Assembly: GCA_036852015.1 (NCBI GenBank)
Contig: JAANDG010000108.1
Coordinates: forward strand, 62,001-126,000
Reading direction: 5' to 3'
From: Pelodera strongyloides
Lineage: Eukaryota > Nematoda > Chromadorea > Rhabditida > Rhabditidae
Length of the DNA: 64,000 bases
Shown piece after piece: positions 40,101-51,417 of this stretch. The notes under the pieces were generated by a model, which saw nothing but the letters and a program-made list of their open reading frames with translations, ran no database searches and had not been told where the DNA came from. Position 1 is the stretch's first letter, and every line of letters starts with the position of its first letter. The position numbers and the translations under genes are program-made.

Positions 40101-43100
40101 ACGCGAATCCATGGTTGACATAGTCATTTCCGCCCTCGTCTTCTCCAGGAGCCGTTTCCTCTTCAGGCGTTATTTCGGCGTAAAGTGATTGAACGGGAGA
40201 AACAGTCTCATTGGGATCCACAACCAACAACGAGTGCCCAGAAATTACAGTGCGCGAGCCGAGACAACAGAAGATTCGAGCCTGAAATTGAGTTAAATGT
40301 AAATATCTCATACCGTACTCTAGTATTACTCTAATTATAAGCGACCAGCCGGTGGTGTAGTGGTTAGCGCCGTTGCTCGTCACGAACGTCGCGGGTTCAA
40401 TACCCACGGCTGGTTGCACAGACAGGGTGAAACGCGGAAGTTGAAAGTAGGGGGTGACACCCGATTTCTTAATAGTATTACATTCGCGAAACTATAGTAA
40501 TCCAACGCAAGTGCGTGCGTCACCAAGTTACGTGTAGATTACAAATTACAATTAGGCCTACATCGCGAGAACTTCGGTCAAGTCTGTTCTTTAAAAGTCG
40601 CTTTCTCACGTACACGTACGCAATATAAAAAACGAATCAAAACAACATCAAAAAGCAATACATGTAGTTCACTGTGCAATTATTATCTAAAAAAACGAAG
40701 CAGGGAACAAATTGGCGGGCTATTTACGCAAACATTTTTATTTTATTTTAGGTAATTAGGTTTACATCGAACTCGAAGTTTGATCACCTTCGCGGACCAC
40801 GTATTACACATGCCAATTATGTTGATATTCAACACATTTTCAACAAAATTGTGGCTCACTTTTCACTGTGTAATAATCTACCGTACTTTCTTACAGTAAC
40901 CGCTTTTCATTACTTCTACATTCAATTCAATTGCAAAGTATGGCATGCTCCTGTCGGTTCAGAGTACAAGAACGGACTTTAACGAAGTTAACTAATAAAT
41001 CGCACAATCAGAACTAAGTAACCGCATTGCATTTGTAATTTAATGAACACAGTCACACAGTAAGCTGTCCGTCACATGTCACGTAAGTTCCTTCTCTAGA
41101 GTTCAAGCTCAATCTTTCAAAACCCGTTCGGCAAACATTTAAATTTCTGATTTAAAGAACCCGTTCATTTTCTTGTATAATTCACAATACCTCTTATTGT
41201 ATAAATAAATGAACAAAGTTTGTCTGTTAGTTTGTTTGTGAGGACTCATGTGACGCACTCCTAACAGAATTTGAACCCGAAACCTCCCGCCCGCTACTAC
41301 TAAATATTGAAATACCGCAAAGAATTTCCTTTCTCTCAAAACTCATTCGAGCTCAAAATGTGCCACCAGGAAATACAATTCAATACACACCACCAACTAA
41401 ACAGAATCAAACCTCAGAAATCGAGGAAAGACAAAGAATTTTAATTAGATGGCTGGTTGCGTATTCGGGCAAACAATTCAACCACGCTTGAATAAATAGT
41501 TAGAATGGTTAGAATGAGATGAGTACGGGCCTACTCGTAAAAAAGCAGAGGGTGTTCTGTTTTGTTGAGTTGGTTCCAAATTTCCAAAAAAAAAAAACAA
41601 GTCCACTTCCAAAACTTTAACATCTAAAATATATTTAACAGCAATTTGCCGCGTAAACATTTTCGCTTCTAGTACTGTCATCTTGGGTGATGAAAAGAGA
41701 ATAACAAATTTCGGAGGTTCATTTTTCGACAAATCATCCTGTGATCATCATAACACAATATTTATCATTTCTTTTTCGGTGGAATCTTACATATACCTAA
41801 TTTGCACTCAATTCATTAGGCTTGATTGAACAAGACATTATAGTTATAACGTAATATCTTTGAACATTCCCAGGTATTATCTTTTCATTTATTCGCTGCA
41901 CTTTTTGTTGAAAGAAACGAGATATTTATAAATTACGCAACCACTTTTAATACTTATTTATATTTATATATATATCTAGTGCATCTAGTCGGCACATGCT
42001 CATTGTCAGTCACAAGGCTCATCTACACTACGGTATTCTTATTCCCTCCGGAGCACCCTGTATACCTAGCCCTAGCACACCATCACGAAACCATCCCACC
42101 AGATGATCTATGATCACCTTTCATATCGTTTCGTCAGTCAAGGAGTCAAGTAAATTGTTCGAAATAGCCCTACCTTGACGTCAACATACTACTTTAGTAA
42201 TATTCCCACAACGTTATAATTTCTCACAAAATAACTTTTCTATTAAAAATGTATAGAGTTTTCACTTTCATCAAAGTTCACAATTACACGCGGCGGAAGA
42301 CAGAACTTTAGCACCAATCATTCCAATATTTTAACCAACAAACCATCAACCTAATAATGACAATTTTGAAATGATTTTTCAAAACCGAGGTGTTGAACGA
42401 AACGTTGAGTTTTCGACGAGCGGCACTCCGGCAATCGAACCGAACCCGCGCCAAGCGCCATTGAATATTACCAGAGAACTGCTGTAACCAACACTTTATC
42501 AGCACGCGCACGCTCCCATTTTTTTACGATTTATACAAAGTAGTATAACTGGTCAGGATCGCGATCCAGTGGGCACAATGTCTAAACACCCTAATTTTTA
42601 CATGAATTAGTATCTTGAATACAAAAAAACGTTTAGTCTACACAGTTATTATCATTGTTTTTACTAATCGTGTAGACTGAGACAGGTTTGAAAACTAAAA
42701 ACACTTCGATGAACTGGTTGTAAATAGTGCATCAATTGAACATCGGTAATAATTAGCACGTCTATCCAAGAAGGACAGGTGCCCTTACCGAAAGAGCGTG
42801 GAAAATACAATAAACACGCTTTTCAATATTCAAAATGTAGGCGACAATGCCAAAAGCATACTCAGTGTAAAATCTATAGGAATCCAAACTACAGAAAGAA
42901 ACCCTAACTAAAGGTTTTACAACACTCAATCGCAGCTATCTTAGAGATCTATTTTCGAAAATAAGAATATTTTTTAACATTTTTAAATAACTAAAACCTG
43001 ATATTGGTATGCCTAACTCTCATCTAACTTCTGTTTTTTCTTTATGAAATAATGTTTCAACCATTCCTAAGAGTTTATTCACAAATGTAAAAAAAACTGT

Positions 43101-46100
43101 TGTAGCATAGATCATTTCCCATAGGCACAACCCTCTATAAATCCCAACCAAACTCCTATACTCCTATCTCCATACGAAAAAAGTGGTTAACTAGCTGCGC
43201 AAAGTGCCAGTTTAATTACAACGTAATTTGATCACATCACGACATCACTCGCGCAAAAAAAAACGTATGTGTTTTTCAGCGTTGAACATCTATGCATACA
43301 TACTCGTTCGATTTAGGCTATCATCGACCACTAATAGTAAATGAATAAAGTGAGTCATTCTAATGTTTCCTCGAAAACCACTACACACATGGTCAATCGC
43401 ATCCAAAACTACGGTCTTTCTTCTCCTTGTTATAATAAACCTTAATCTACAACGATGACCTACTCATCAGAAATTTGACGCGCAGAGCATATTAGGAAAT
43501 TCAATAGCTTCCAAGTCAAATAAGGGTCTATGCGCACCGCGCACCCATAAACTATGAATATTTATCGAATTCAATACTTTACCAACTCTAGTTTTACAAA
43601 GTATACTCACAAGCGCTCCCCAAAAAGCGAATCTTGTCTAGCCAGGTTAATAAATACACGTGTTAGTTTAGTGGAGTCTAATTGTCGATGTTATGTTATG
43701 TTGATTTGTCAACCCTTCAAAATCAAGCTGTCTGTGTTTAATGTTATGTACCATTTGTCTTTGTTGTAATTTAACTCTGTAATTACCATGTACTGATTTG
43801 TGATTCATTGTTTTCTGGTAAACCATGCTACTAAAACTGAACAAATAAGAAGTTTCAGAGACCTAGACCGTCTGAAAACGCTGTGTTCACCCATACAAAT
43901 CAAATTATTCTGTAATATTACGCGAATAAATTTCTTTATTAGAGCTGTATGAACGGGATAAACTTGAACCCTTGATATTTCACGAAGATACCCCCAATAC
44001 CGACGTTTATAGTCTTATTGTATTACTGTTTCTTGACTTTTTTCCTTGTATCTCACGTTCTCCTCAACTCAACACATCATCAATTTTAAATTCTCAAATT
44101 TGTAAATTTGTGACGCTACACGGATACACGAATTTCAGGAAAAAAAACTAATCACTACATTAGTTTCTACCCAGAAAACATATACCAATCGAACAATGAG
44201 TCAGGAAAATCAGGTAAAAACCATAACACATTTCGGCTAATTATATTAAATCAATAGCCTTTTAATGGGCCTATTCTACAAAACACATTATCAGAACCAG
44301 AACCATCATCCTACTCCTAACACCAAGAGCAACGCACTAGCCACTGCCTAACTCCACGACAGTCCCTACATTTCCATCTTCAGATACCTACCCCTGGTGA
44401 TGTACATGCCACCGCTGTTTACCTCGCAAACGATACAATGCTCACCGTTTTGGTCGCTTATAAAGCTATTACCGCCCTTCTAGGGATTCCACTATTAATT
44501 TTATTGTGCAAACTGCAAACATCACAAGTAAGTTAAAGTTTCCCATTTTATTTGGCTGTAAATTACACAGCGAGGTCCCATACAGAGAGCAATGTCTCTC
44601 ATATTTATTTATAACTCGTTATCGAAGCAGAAAAATGTCTCATAGACAAGGTAGCTGGTCGTCATTACCTCATTAATATATCACTGATTTCCCACACGCA
44701 TTATTGTCGTAACTTGTAAATGAACATAGAAACCATAACTATTAGTTAAGTAGCATGGGGTAGAACTTTGATTATTTAGATTACTAGCAGCAGGATAATC
44801 TTAACAAATGCTGAAGAAAGTGTTATGTAATTCAGGCTAATCGTCGTATCCACGAATGCTAAATTAGTGCTATTCGGTCAAGGCGTACACGGATTTTTCC
44901 AATGCATTATAATATTTGCCACCGAACTATGCACGTTAATTATTATGAAAACAACGAGGTCAGTTAAAGTTTCATTTATTGTGGTTTCTCGTAAAATGAT
45001 TACACACTCGCTACTATTTGGCTATGCCAGATATTTAACTGTGCGAAAAAAATGGTGTGCCGTGTGCGGTTACAAAATGGCGCGGCATTATTCGAAGATG
45101 GCGGCACGCGGCAGGTGTGCGAAAATAAGATTGTTGGCCTTTCGCGCACCCCACACCCAGTAACAAAATCGGGGCCAACACTGAAGAGTAACAAACTGAC
45201 ATTCCCCATTTCATACCTAGAGTACAATAGTAACATTCGGATCCTTATCTAGTTGTTTATTAAATATTAAATTCTTTAGCGATCCCACCTATTCCGGACT
45301 ATTTTGTATGATCACCCGTGGATCCATCGCATTTTTTACTGTGGGCATTGCATATTCATTGGTCCTAATTTCACTCGATAGACTAATTGCCAACTTGGCC
45401 CGCGAATTTTACGAAAGGATTAAATGCGCAATTGGTGTTTTCATTGTCTTTTTTACGGTACGTGTTTTTCCTTTCTTGTTATTTTAGGGAATCTTATTTC
45501 AGCGGCAATTCGCTTGAATTGTCCTTCTCTAAAACTGGTTCACATGTATTTTTTTTTAAATGTAACTTTGGTCATGTGATACTATTATACTTCGCTAACC
45601 GAATTTTTATCATCTACGTATTATTCCCTTTTTTTCTACGATCAAAGAGTTCAAATAGTTCAAAATAACATTTAGATTTTCATGCCAACATTTACAACAG
45701 TCTATATGGTCTATGACTACGACATCATCACCCCGCAGGCTTACTGTAGTATTGTCACAGAGAAGAGTATGGAACGAGTATTATGGATACCGGTGAGATA
45801 GTATTATCAGGAACAAAGAACAAATATATATTATATATTAATATATATTATCAGGAACAAGGAACAACTATCCTAAATTAACCCACATACATACGTAGTG
45901 TTCTTGCGCCACGAGTGATGGTCGCGCGGAATGAAAAAAAATGCAAACTTTTCATTTTCACGCACCCATGGCAGTTTGCAAGCTACTATTCAGATGCTCC
46001 TAATATCTACACACCAGTGAATGGAGCCAATATAAACCATTAACTGTAGTTCACGTTTAGGACTCCATCGTCCTATGCGACCTCATTGGCCTGGTAATAC

Positions 46101-49100
46101 TTCACGGGCTTATAGTGAAAAAATGGATTCGTAAACGATTTCGACCAAACCAGGTTAATATTCCAGGAGACAAACTGCTACGACAAAGGTGGGAAAGTTA
46201 CATCAGGAAAATACACCAAGAACACTTCACTTCATCTATCTAGTTTATCAATACACCTTTAAAAAAAAGATATATATTACTTTTCAAGTTAAAAACTCTT
46301 TTCAGTTAATCCTCCCCCCCCCCAAATGCCTTACATAACCGGCTGTTTCCGTAAAACCATATAACTTTCAACTTCTAAAAGCACCTTTCAGATACCACTC
46401 GGGAGAAAACCTACGCACACTTCTCGCCTACATTCCCCTTGTTTGGACGCACTTCGTTTCGAATGCTCTTGCAACTTTCGGATATTCTGGTTACTACAAA
46501 TTTTTCCCGTGGGAAGCACAGCGAGCACCCATTGTTGAGGTGATCACTTATTTATTTATTGTGTTTGTTTTGCTGTCGATTAAAATTCAACTAGTTAGTA
46601 TTTTTACGCCAAATTGATGTAAAAAAGCTACTTTGTGAAAGTGAAACCAATATGCACCCCAAGACGATAGTGATAGTATGTAAACCCTCTAGCATACATA
46701 CGACTTATCTTCTTGGTCAAAATTAAACTACCTATCACCGGGATCAAACGCACCAGCATATCACCACCGCAACAAAAGTCAAAATAACAATTTTTCTAGC
46801 AAGTAAGACTTTATCAGGGCCTACACCTACGTTCCGGCGAGTAATACCCAACTACTATTTAGGAAGCCGTCAACTTTATGCACTTATACGTTCCTGCTTT
46901 ACCTATCGTCATCTACTTCTTACATAAACGCGAGAAAAGAAAAACGGAAACAATGTTCACGCGTAATGGATATATCAATGGGCGACAAGATCAAAATGCA
47001 GTCCAGATCATGAAGGACACCTATTTTCAGTAAGTCATTTCTAGAAAGAGAACAAAGCTGTTCTTGATACAGATCGATTTTATGGTGTAGGTGTACTGTA
47101 GGCTGTAGACGGTAGAACTTGACTTACTTTGAGAATTTTAAAGAAAATAAAATTTCGAAAAGTTTACAATGCGAGATAAGCGGATAAGTGATATATCAAT
47201 ACTAAAGAAAAGGGGTAAGATCGCACCGCCGCACTGGAAAACGCTCAGTTAAAGATGAAAACATAAAATATGACCAAGCCAAATAAGAAAGGATCTGTTT
47301 CTGTTAACACCATTTCTGATTGTTTCAACACGGTCTGATAGATGATACTGATAAAAAAAATTGTCGCGTATAAAAATGCCCGTTTCAGGACGCTTCAAAA
47401 TTCCTGGGAAATCAGCTCAACCAGCAAAACACTGGAAAACTCGCAAAGGAAAGTATCCTACTACACAAATAATAATAGTGGTTCGGGTTCGGGCGCATTG
47501 GTCATATAAACATAAAGTTGTTATTATTATTATAATTATTTGAGACCGAGATGTCGCGTCATTGTATAGTAGGATATATCGACTTAACTACATTATTAAC
47601 TAATTATTTAACTATTCATAGGCTCTCACACACTTATCGCAATAAATCTTTTATAATCGATCAGACTTCATTTGATAAATTCACCAGCCAGAGGTAATAC
47701 CACCAAAGCAAAGTACAAAGTTACTAAGTTACAAAAGTATGCTCGAATAAAACAGGCTGATTAAACGTTCGGTACGCTACACTATTTGTAATAATGAAAA
47801 GAACAACTTACCAAGACTCCCTGGTCATTTAGCGCAAGAGTTTCGTTCAATTCCTTGTCCACAAAAATGTCCCTCTAAAGAACTGAGAACTGATTCAGAA
47901 TACGGTATAAAAACAATTCGCATTTGTCGGAACATACGAATACGACATACGCCTTGAGACAATTACTGTACAAAACCAGTCTATCATCTATCTATGATAT
48001 GCTGAGAGGGAGATAGAGCTACCCAGCCAATATTAGCTAACTAACCACGATAGCCAGTATGATAGTAACCAGTCTACCGTAGTCAATATTTTTCTAACGA
48101 TGACAACCTTTTTCCATGCATTGTGCTCCACCACAAACAAATAATGAAGTAAACACAAAACAACTAATTGTAGTTTGTATCTCGTCACACGAAATAAACT
48201 GACCGGATATTTGTAACGCCATTCTCTGAACTGAACAAAGTGAGCGGTTATCGTGCTAATCATCCATATAAGGTGCATAAACAAGACGACAACACCCAAC
48301 AGAGTCTTTGCCAGCCAATCTGAAATTCAGCTTCTAGCTTCTAGCTAACTTTCTTTCTTTGTTTTAATTAACAATCATTTCAGGCTAACAATTTGTTTGG
48401 ATCGAATTAATAAATTACCCTCATCGCATCGCGACCTTATAATATAGTATAAACAATCTACAAATCTGAAAATCGATCTCTAACAACTTCCAGAAAACAT
48501 TTTTGTTTGTCACTACCAGACAACCACAACAGTTGTACATTTACAGTACCCTCCACATCACCTATAGTATACCCTAGTTACAGTACGCCATAACAGTCCG
48601 AACTCATAAAGGTGGACAAGCTATTATTCCTATTATACTACATTCCACTCAACTATAAAAAAAAGTTTTTAAGACGTCATTCATTCGATCATTGAATAAA
48701 AAATAAGAGTAATAACTCCTCACCTTCACCATCACTCTCCGCAGCTCCGATGAGTAGCATTGGACCGGCCGTGTAACAAATGGCCGTGATTACCACAAAC
48801 ACAACGAGGTCCACTCCGAGACTCGTATCTCCATAGACGCCCATTCCGCGGACACGAAGGAAATCAGTGAACGAGGGAAGCACCCTGATTTGAATAATGA
48901 TGATCACGACCAACTGTTAAAGCGAAATGCTAGCCCCTTTGGAAAATTTGCATATGATGAGCAAATCCTATGTATCCTATGCTAATTTTGTACGATCGTC
49001 CACGGCAATCGTACAAAATTAGCATAGGATACCTAGAATTTGCTTATCATATGCAAATTTTCCAAAGGGGCTAGCATTTCTCTTTAACAAAATAAGGGGG

Positions 49101-50361
49101 TTGGAAAATCCACCAAGGCGTAAGATAGTATGTGTTCCACTTTTCGCAATCACAAAGAGTTGTTCACGTATTGAAATTGAAACTCGTTGTTCAGTCAATG
49201 TATTCATTTGGATTTGTCTCATGGACTCAGACGATAGAAAGCAACTACTCCTGACACCTGACAGCAGAAACTAAAACTTGTATCTGAGTATCTCTTTCGT
49301 AACTCGATGTAATATGACCAAACCATTACAAACCAAACAATGATTGAAAACTCACTTCACAGTCTTAAATTCATGCTTGCAAATTTCACAGCACTTCGTC
49401 GAATTAGTACGAAGCCAGTAAAGCATACAAGAACGGTGCAGCAGACCAGTGGTACCCCTAAATTCACAGTAACTTTCATGTTTAGAGAGTACTATAACTT
49501 TAAACTTACTTGAACGCCGTTATTAATGTTTGCTGCTGTTAATCGGCTGTATATAACTAACTACCCACACCATTAATAATAAATATCACAATTAATTTGG
49601 ACCAAACTTAAGAAGCTAAAATGGGTAAAAGGGTAAGCTAAGGTTAGACCCGTCTTCGCAAGAGAAATGAACTCCGCTCGGGGCCCGTGCCTGAAATACA
49701 TAGTCCTGCCCGCTCTAGGTCTTTAGTTTCAATTAGTTCACTTCCTGGCCAGGGAGGGATACAAGACAACAAAAAACTCACTTGCAATTACATGGTGATA
49801 TTAGTGGTTCACCAAAATCTCCTCCCCAGTACGGTAGCGAGTTATCTCCGGAGTGACAAATTCGACACGCTGCAGGCGACGAAATGTTGAGTGGAGATTC
49901 GAATGTCACCTGGAAACATGTTCGAGATATATGACCAAAAGCCAACAAGCAAGCTTGCGGCCTACTAAACCACTTTCAAAATTGGCAGGACCCAAGAACC
50001 AGTAAATTTACATACTTGATACTTGATACTTGGAGAACCATTCTGTTTTCAAAGAGTATTCGATAATACGATACCAAAAATGCCGAGTTGTATCTCCGGA
50101 GCTTTATGTTTATGCATTGCATGATACACAACAACATTGCGCCCATGTTCTCCGATATCGCCAAAACAAAACAGCATTTACCACGTGACGTGACACACTA
50201 GTCATTAGACACCTACGAACATCATGAAAGCGGACACTTACAAATACGCTATTTCCAGCTTATACGGTAGTACAGTATTTCCCACATCGTATGCCGGCCA
50301 TATCGTGCATTCATATACTATAAAAGTCACCAACCTTGTTAGTCCTCTTGCCGGACGACAT
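37169..50361 (-). CDS. M2: MARCH-type RING-CH membrane ubiquitin ligase
   Basis: Probable MARCH-family E3 that ubiquitinates other membrane proteins. Exons (minus strand): 50361-50335, 49909-49782, 49457-49361, 48913-48724, 48319-48189, 47874-47812, 40281-40093 (or 40089), about 39418-39281, 38980-38811, 38191-38111, 37685-37587, 37318-37169; about 488 aa. RING-CH at about residues 24-78: CRIC, CNC, HRSC, CEIC followed by KHEF, close to MARCH1/8. Two membrane helices (about 119-140 and 152-174) precede a ~300-residue Ser/Thr/Pro-rich tail with repeated SMSRS blocks and a proline-rich end (RPALPPKPK) that could bind SH3 domains. Two junctions are uncertain: exon 3 uses GTGAAG, not the stronger GTGAGT 5 nt later, because only this keeps the frame; and exon 7 to 8 needs a donor 4 nt downstream of the best one. 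Introns carry three palindromic MITEs and, on the opposite strand, a chemoreceptor gene. Confidence 0.84.
37907..38070. mobile_element. Palindromic TTAA-flanked MITE, copy 2
   Basis: Same family as the element at 11.5 kb, in an M2 intron. The left end (TTAAAGCGAATGCTAGCC) lacks one A relative to the others. The centre has the same orientation as copy 1. Confidence 0.95.
38419..38456. repeat. Short dispersed repeat, partner at 58618-58655
   Basis: About 38 bp with a core of TTAGCGCTAACGCGCTA, closely matched in the same orientation at 58618-58655. Both lie in introns. Possibly a remnant of a dispersed element. Confidence 0.5.
39472..39642. mobile_element. Palindromic TTAA-flanked MITE, copy 3
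   Basis: Full-length copy in the M2 intron upstream of exon 8, with a few substitutions (for example TTTACATATG for TTTGCATATG). TTAA at both ends. Confidence 0.95.
40345..40413 (+). repeat. tRNA-like sequence, probable SINE head
   Basis: A 69-nt segment with a perfect 7-bp acceptor-type stem (CCAGCCG with CGGCTGG), a D-arm-like GGTG/CGCC stem around TAGTGGTTAG, and a B box GGTTCAATACC. The anticodon arm and T stem are imperfect, and extra conserved-looking sequence (GGGTGAAACGCGG) follows. I favour a tRNA-derived SINE over a working tRNA. It lies in an M2 intron, just upstream of exon 7. Confidence 0.55.
40414..44195. other. M2 intron 6, part upstream of the nested gene
   Basis: Most of a 7.5 kb M2 intron. 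I see no exon. A B-box-like tRNA fragment on the minus strand lies at about 41.27 kb and another at about 42.4 kb. The 71-codon frame at 43554-43769 has no recognisable domain. Confidence 0.5.
44196..47033 (+). CDS. Nematode chemoreceptor-like 7TM GPCR (Sra/Srab/Sre type), nested in M2
   Basis: Predicted plasma-membrane chemosensory receptor. Exons: 44196-44213, 44384-44527, 44836-44958, 45280-45457, 45676-45792, 46061-46188, 46392-46539, 46863-47033 (stop TAA). Seven hydrophobic stretches are spread over the exons. The third carries SLDRLIANLAREFYE, matching the ER-x2-A-x6-YE-like signature after TM3 in the nematode Sra/Srab/Sre superfamily. The C-terminal exon has a final helix and a basic tail. 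Length is about 343 aa, usual for the family. All phases join except exon 2 to 3, which is off by two bases. A 5-nt micro-exon at 44646-44650, flanked by AG and GT, would restore the frame; otherwise the gene has a frame error and may be a pseudogene. The whole gene lies within one M2 intron on the opposite strand. Confidence 0.78.
47034..47811. other. M2 intron 6, part after the nested gene
   Basis: No exon seen. Contains a short ATT run near 47521-47538. Confidence 0.5.
48917..49087. mobile_element. Palindromic TTAA-flanked MITE, copy 4, abutting an M2 splice acceptor
   Basis: Full-length copy with TTAA at both ends. The asymmetric centre reads in the opposite orientation to the other three (GTCCACGGCAATCG). 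On the transcribed minus strand its end, ATTTCGCTTTAA, is directly followed by CAG and M2 exon 4, so the element lies immediately upstream of a 3' splice site. Confidence 0.95.
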
Positions 50362-51417
50362 GTCAGAAAGCCAGTTTAGGAGCAAATTATGTCAAAAGTA
50401 GTGAGCAAACCAGCAAACTCCGTATCTGACCTCTGGAAATAAAAGAATGTAATAACACACACAGTGAGATCAACAGGGAATAACAAACGTGAAACAATAA
50501 CATAGCAACCTCCAACCCAGAACATCCATCTAGAAAAAGGAACAGTTTTATAAATTAATCGGGGCAAAAATGAAGCATTCAACCCGGCCGAACAGTATTC
50601 AAAACGACCAATGAACAAAAGGCCGCGGGACACAGACACAAACAGTCAATTATACTCACTTTTAGTTTAGATTTAATGACCACAATCCTAAAATAGCCTA
50701 AACTAAAAGATAAATCTCACTGCGTAAGGTACTGATTGCTTACTGCACACTACAATGAATTACGATGAAACATCAGCCCAGACCATGGTAAGCTAACTCG
50801 ACACGCTTACATTACTTACAATGTAATAAAGGAGTAAATTTAATTTAAAAATTACAAAAAAAGTAAATTCAACACTACAGGTAGAAAAGGGAGTGCAAAC
50901 CGCAGAAATCAATAACATGTATAACAATATAATTTATTAAACTCCAAGATATGAAAGATCAAAATACAGTAACCCGAACGAATGTAATTGACCAAAAATA
51001 CTGACGTTTCCGGAAAATAGACAGCAACTGCACGTATACTTTGGTGATTACTGTCACTAACAAACAAACTACAAAAACATGGTGTTACCTAACTTGCAAA
51101 GAGGAATAAATCATGTATATAGAAAACATATACAAACAGCAACTATCAACATCATTAGTTACTATGTACAAAAGCTATGTTCATTTCAAATCAAACGGTG
51201 GTGGTTATTTACAGTTTGTACATTCTACGCACTTGCTATATTACACAATATTACATGACAATTTGAGAGGGCCACAGAGTAATTACAACAAAATAAGGTA
51301 GAAGGTAGAATTACAATGATCCGATTCATTCACAGTCAGTGTGAGGTAAACATATGTAAAGACCTGGATTCAAAATAGAAAAAATCACAGCAAATCACAG
51401 ATAATTATAATCAATTA

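Noticed and set aside
49019..49222. Minus-strand 67-codon frame between M2 exons 3 and 4
   Set aside because: Runs into the palindromic MITE and has no suitable donor; not accepted as an extra M2 exon.
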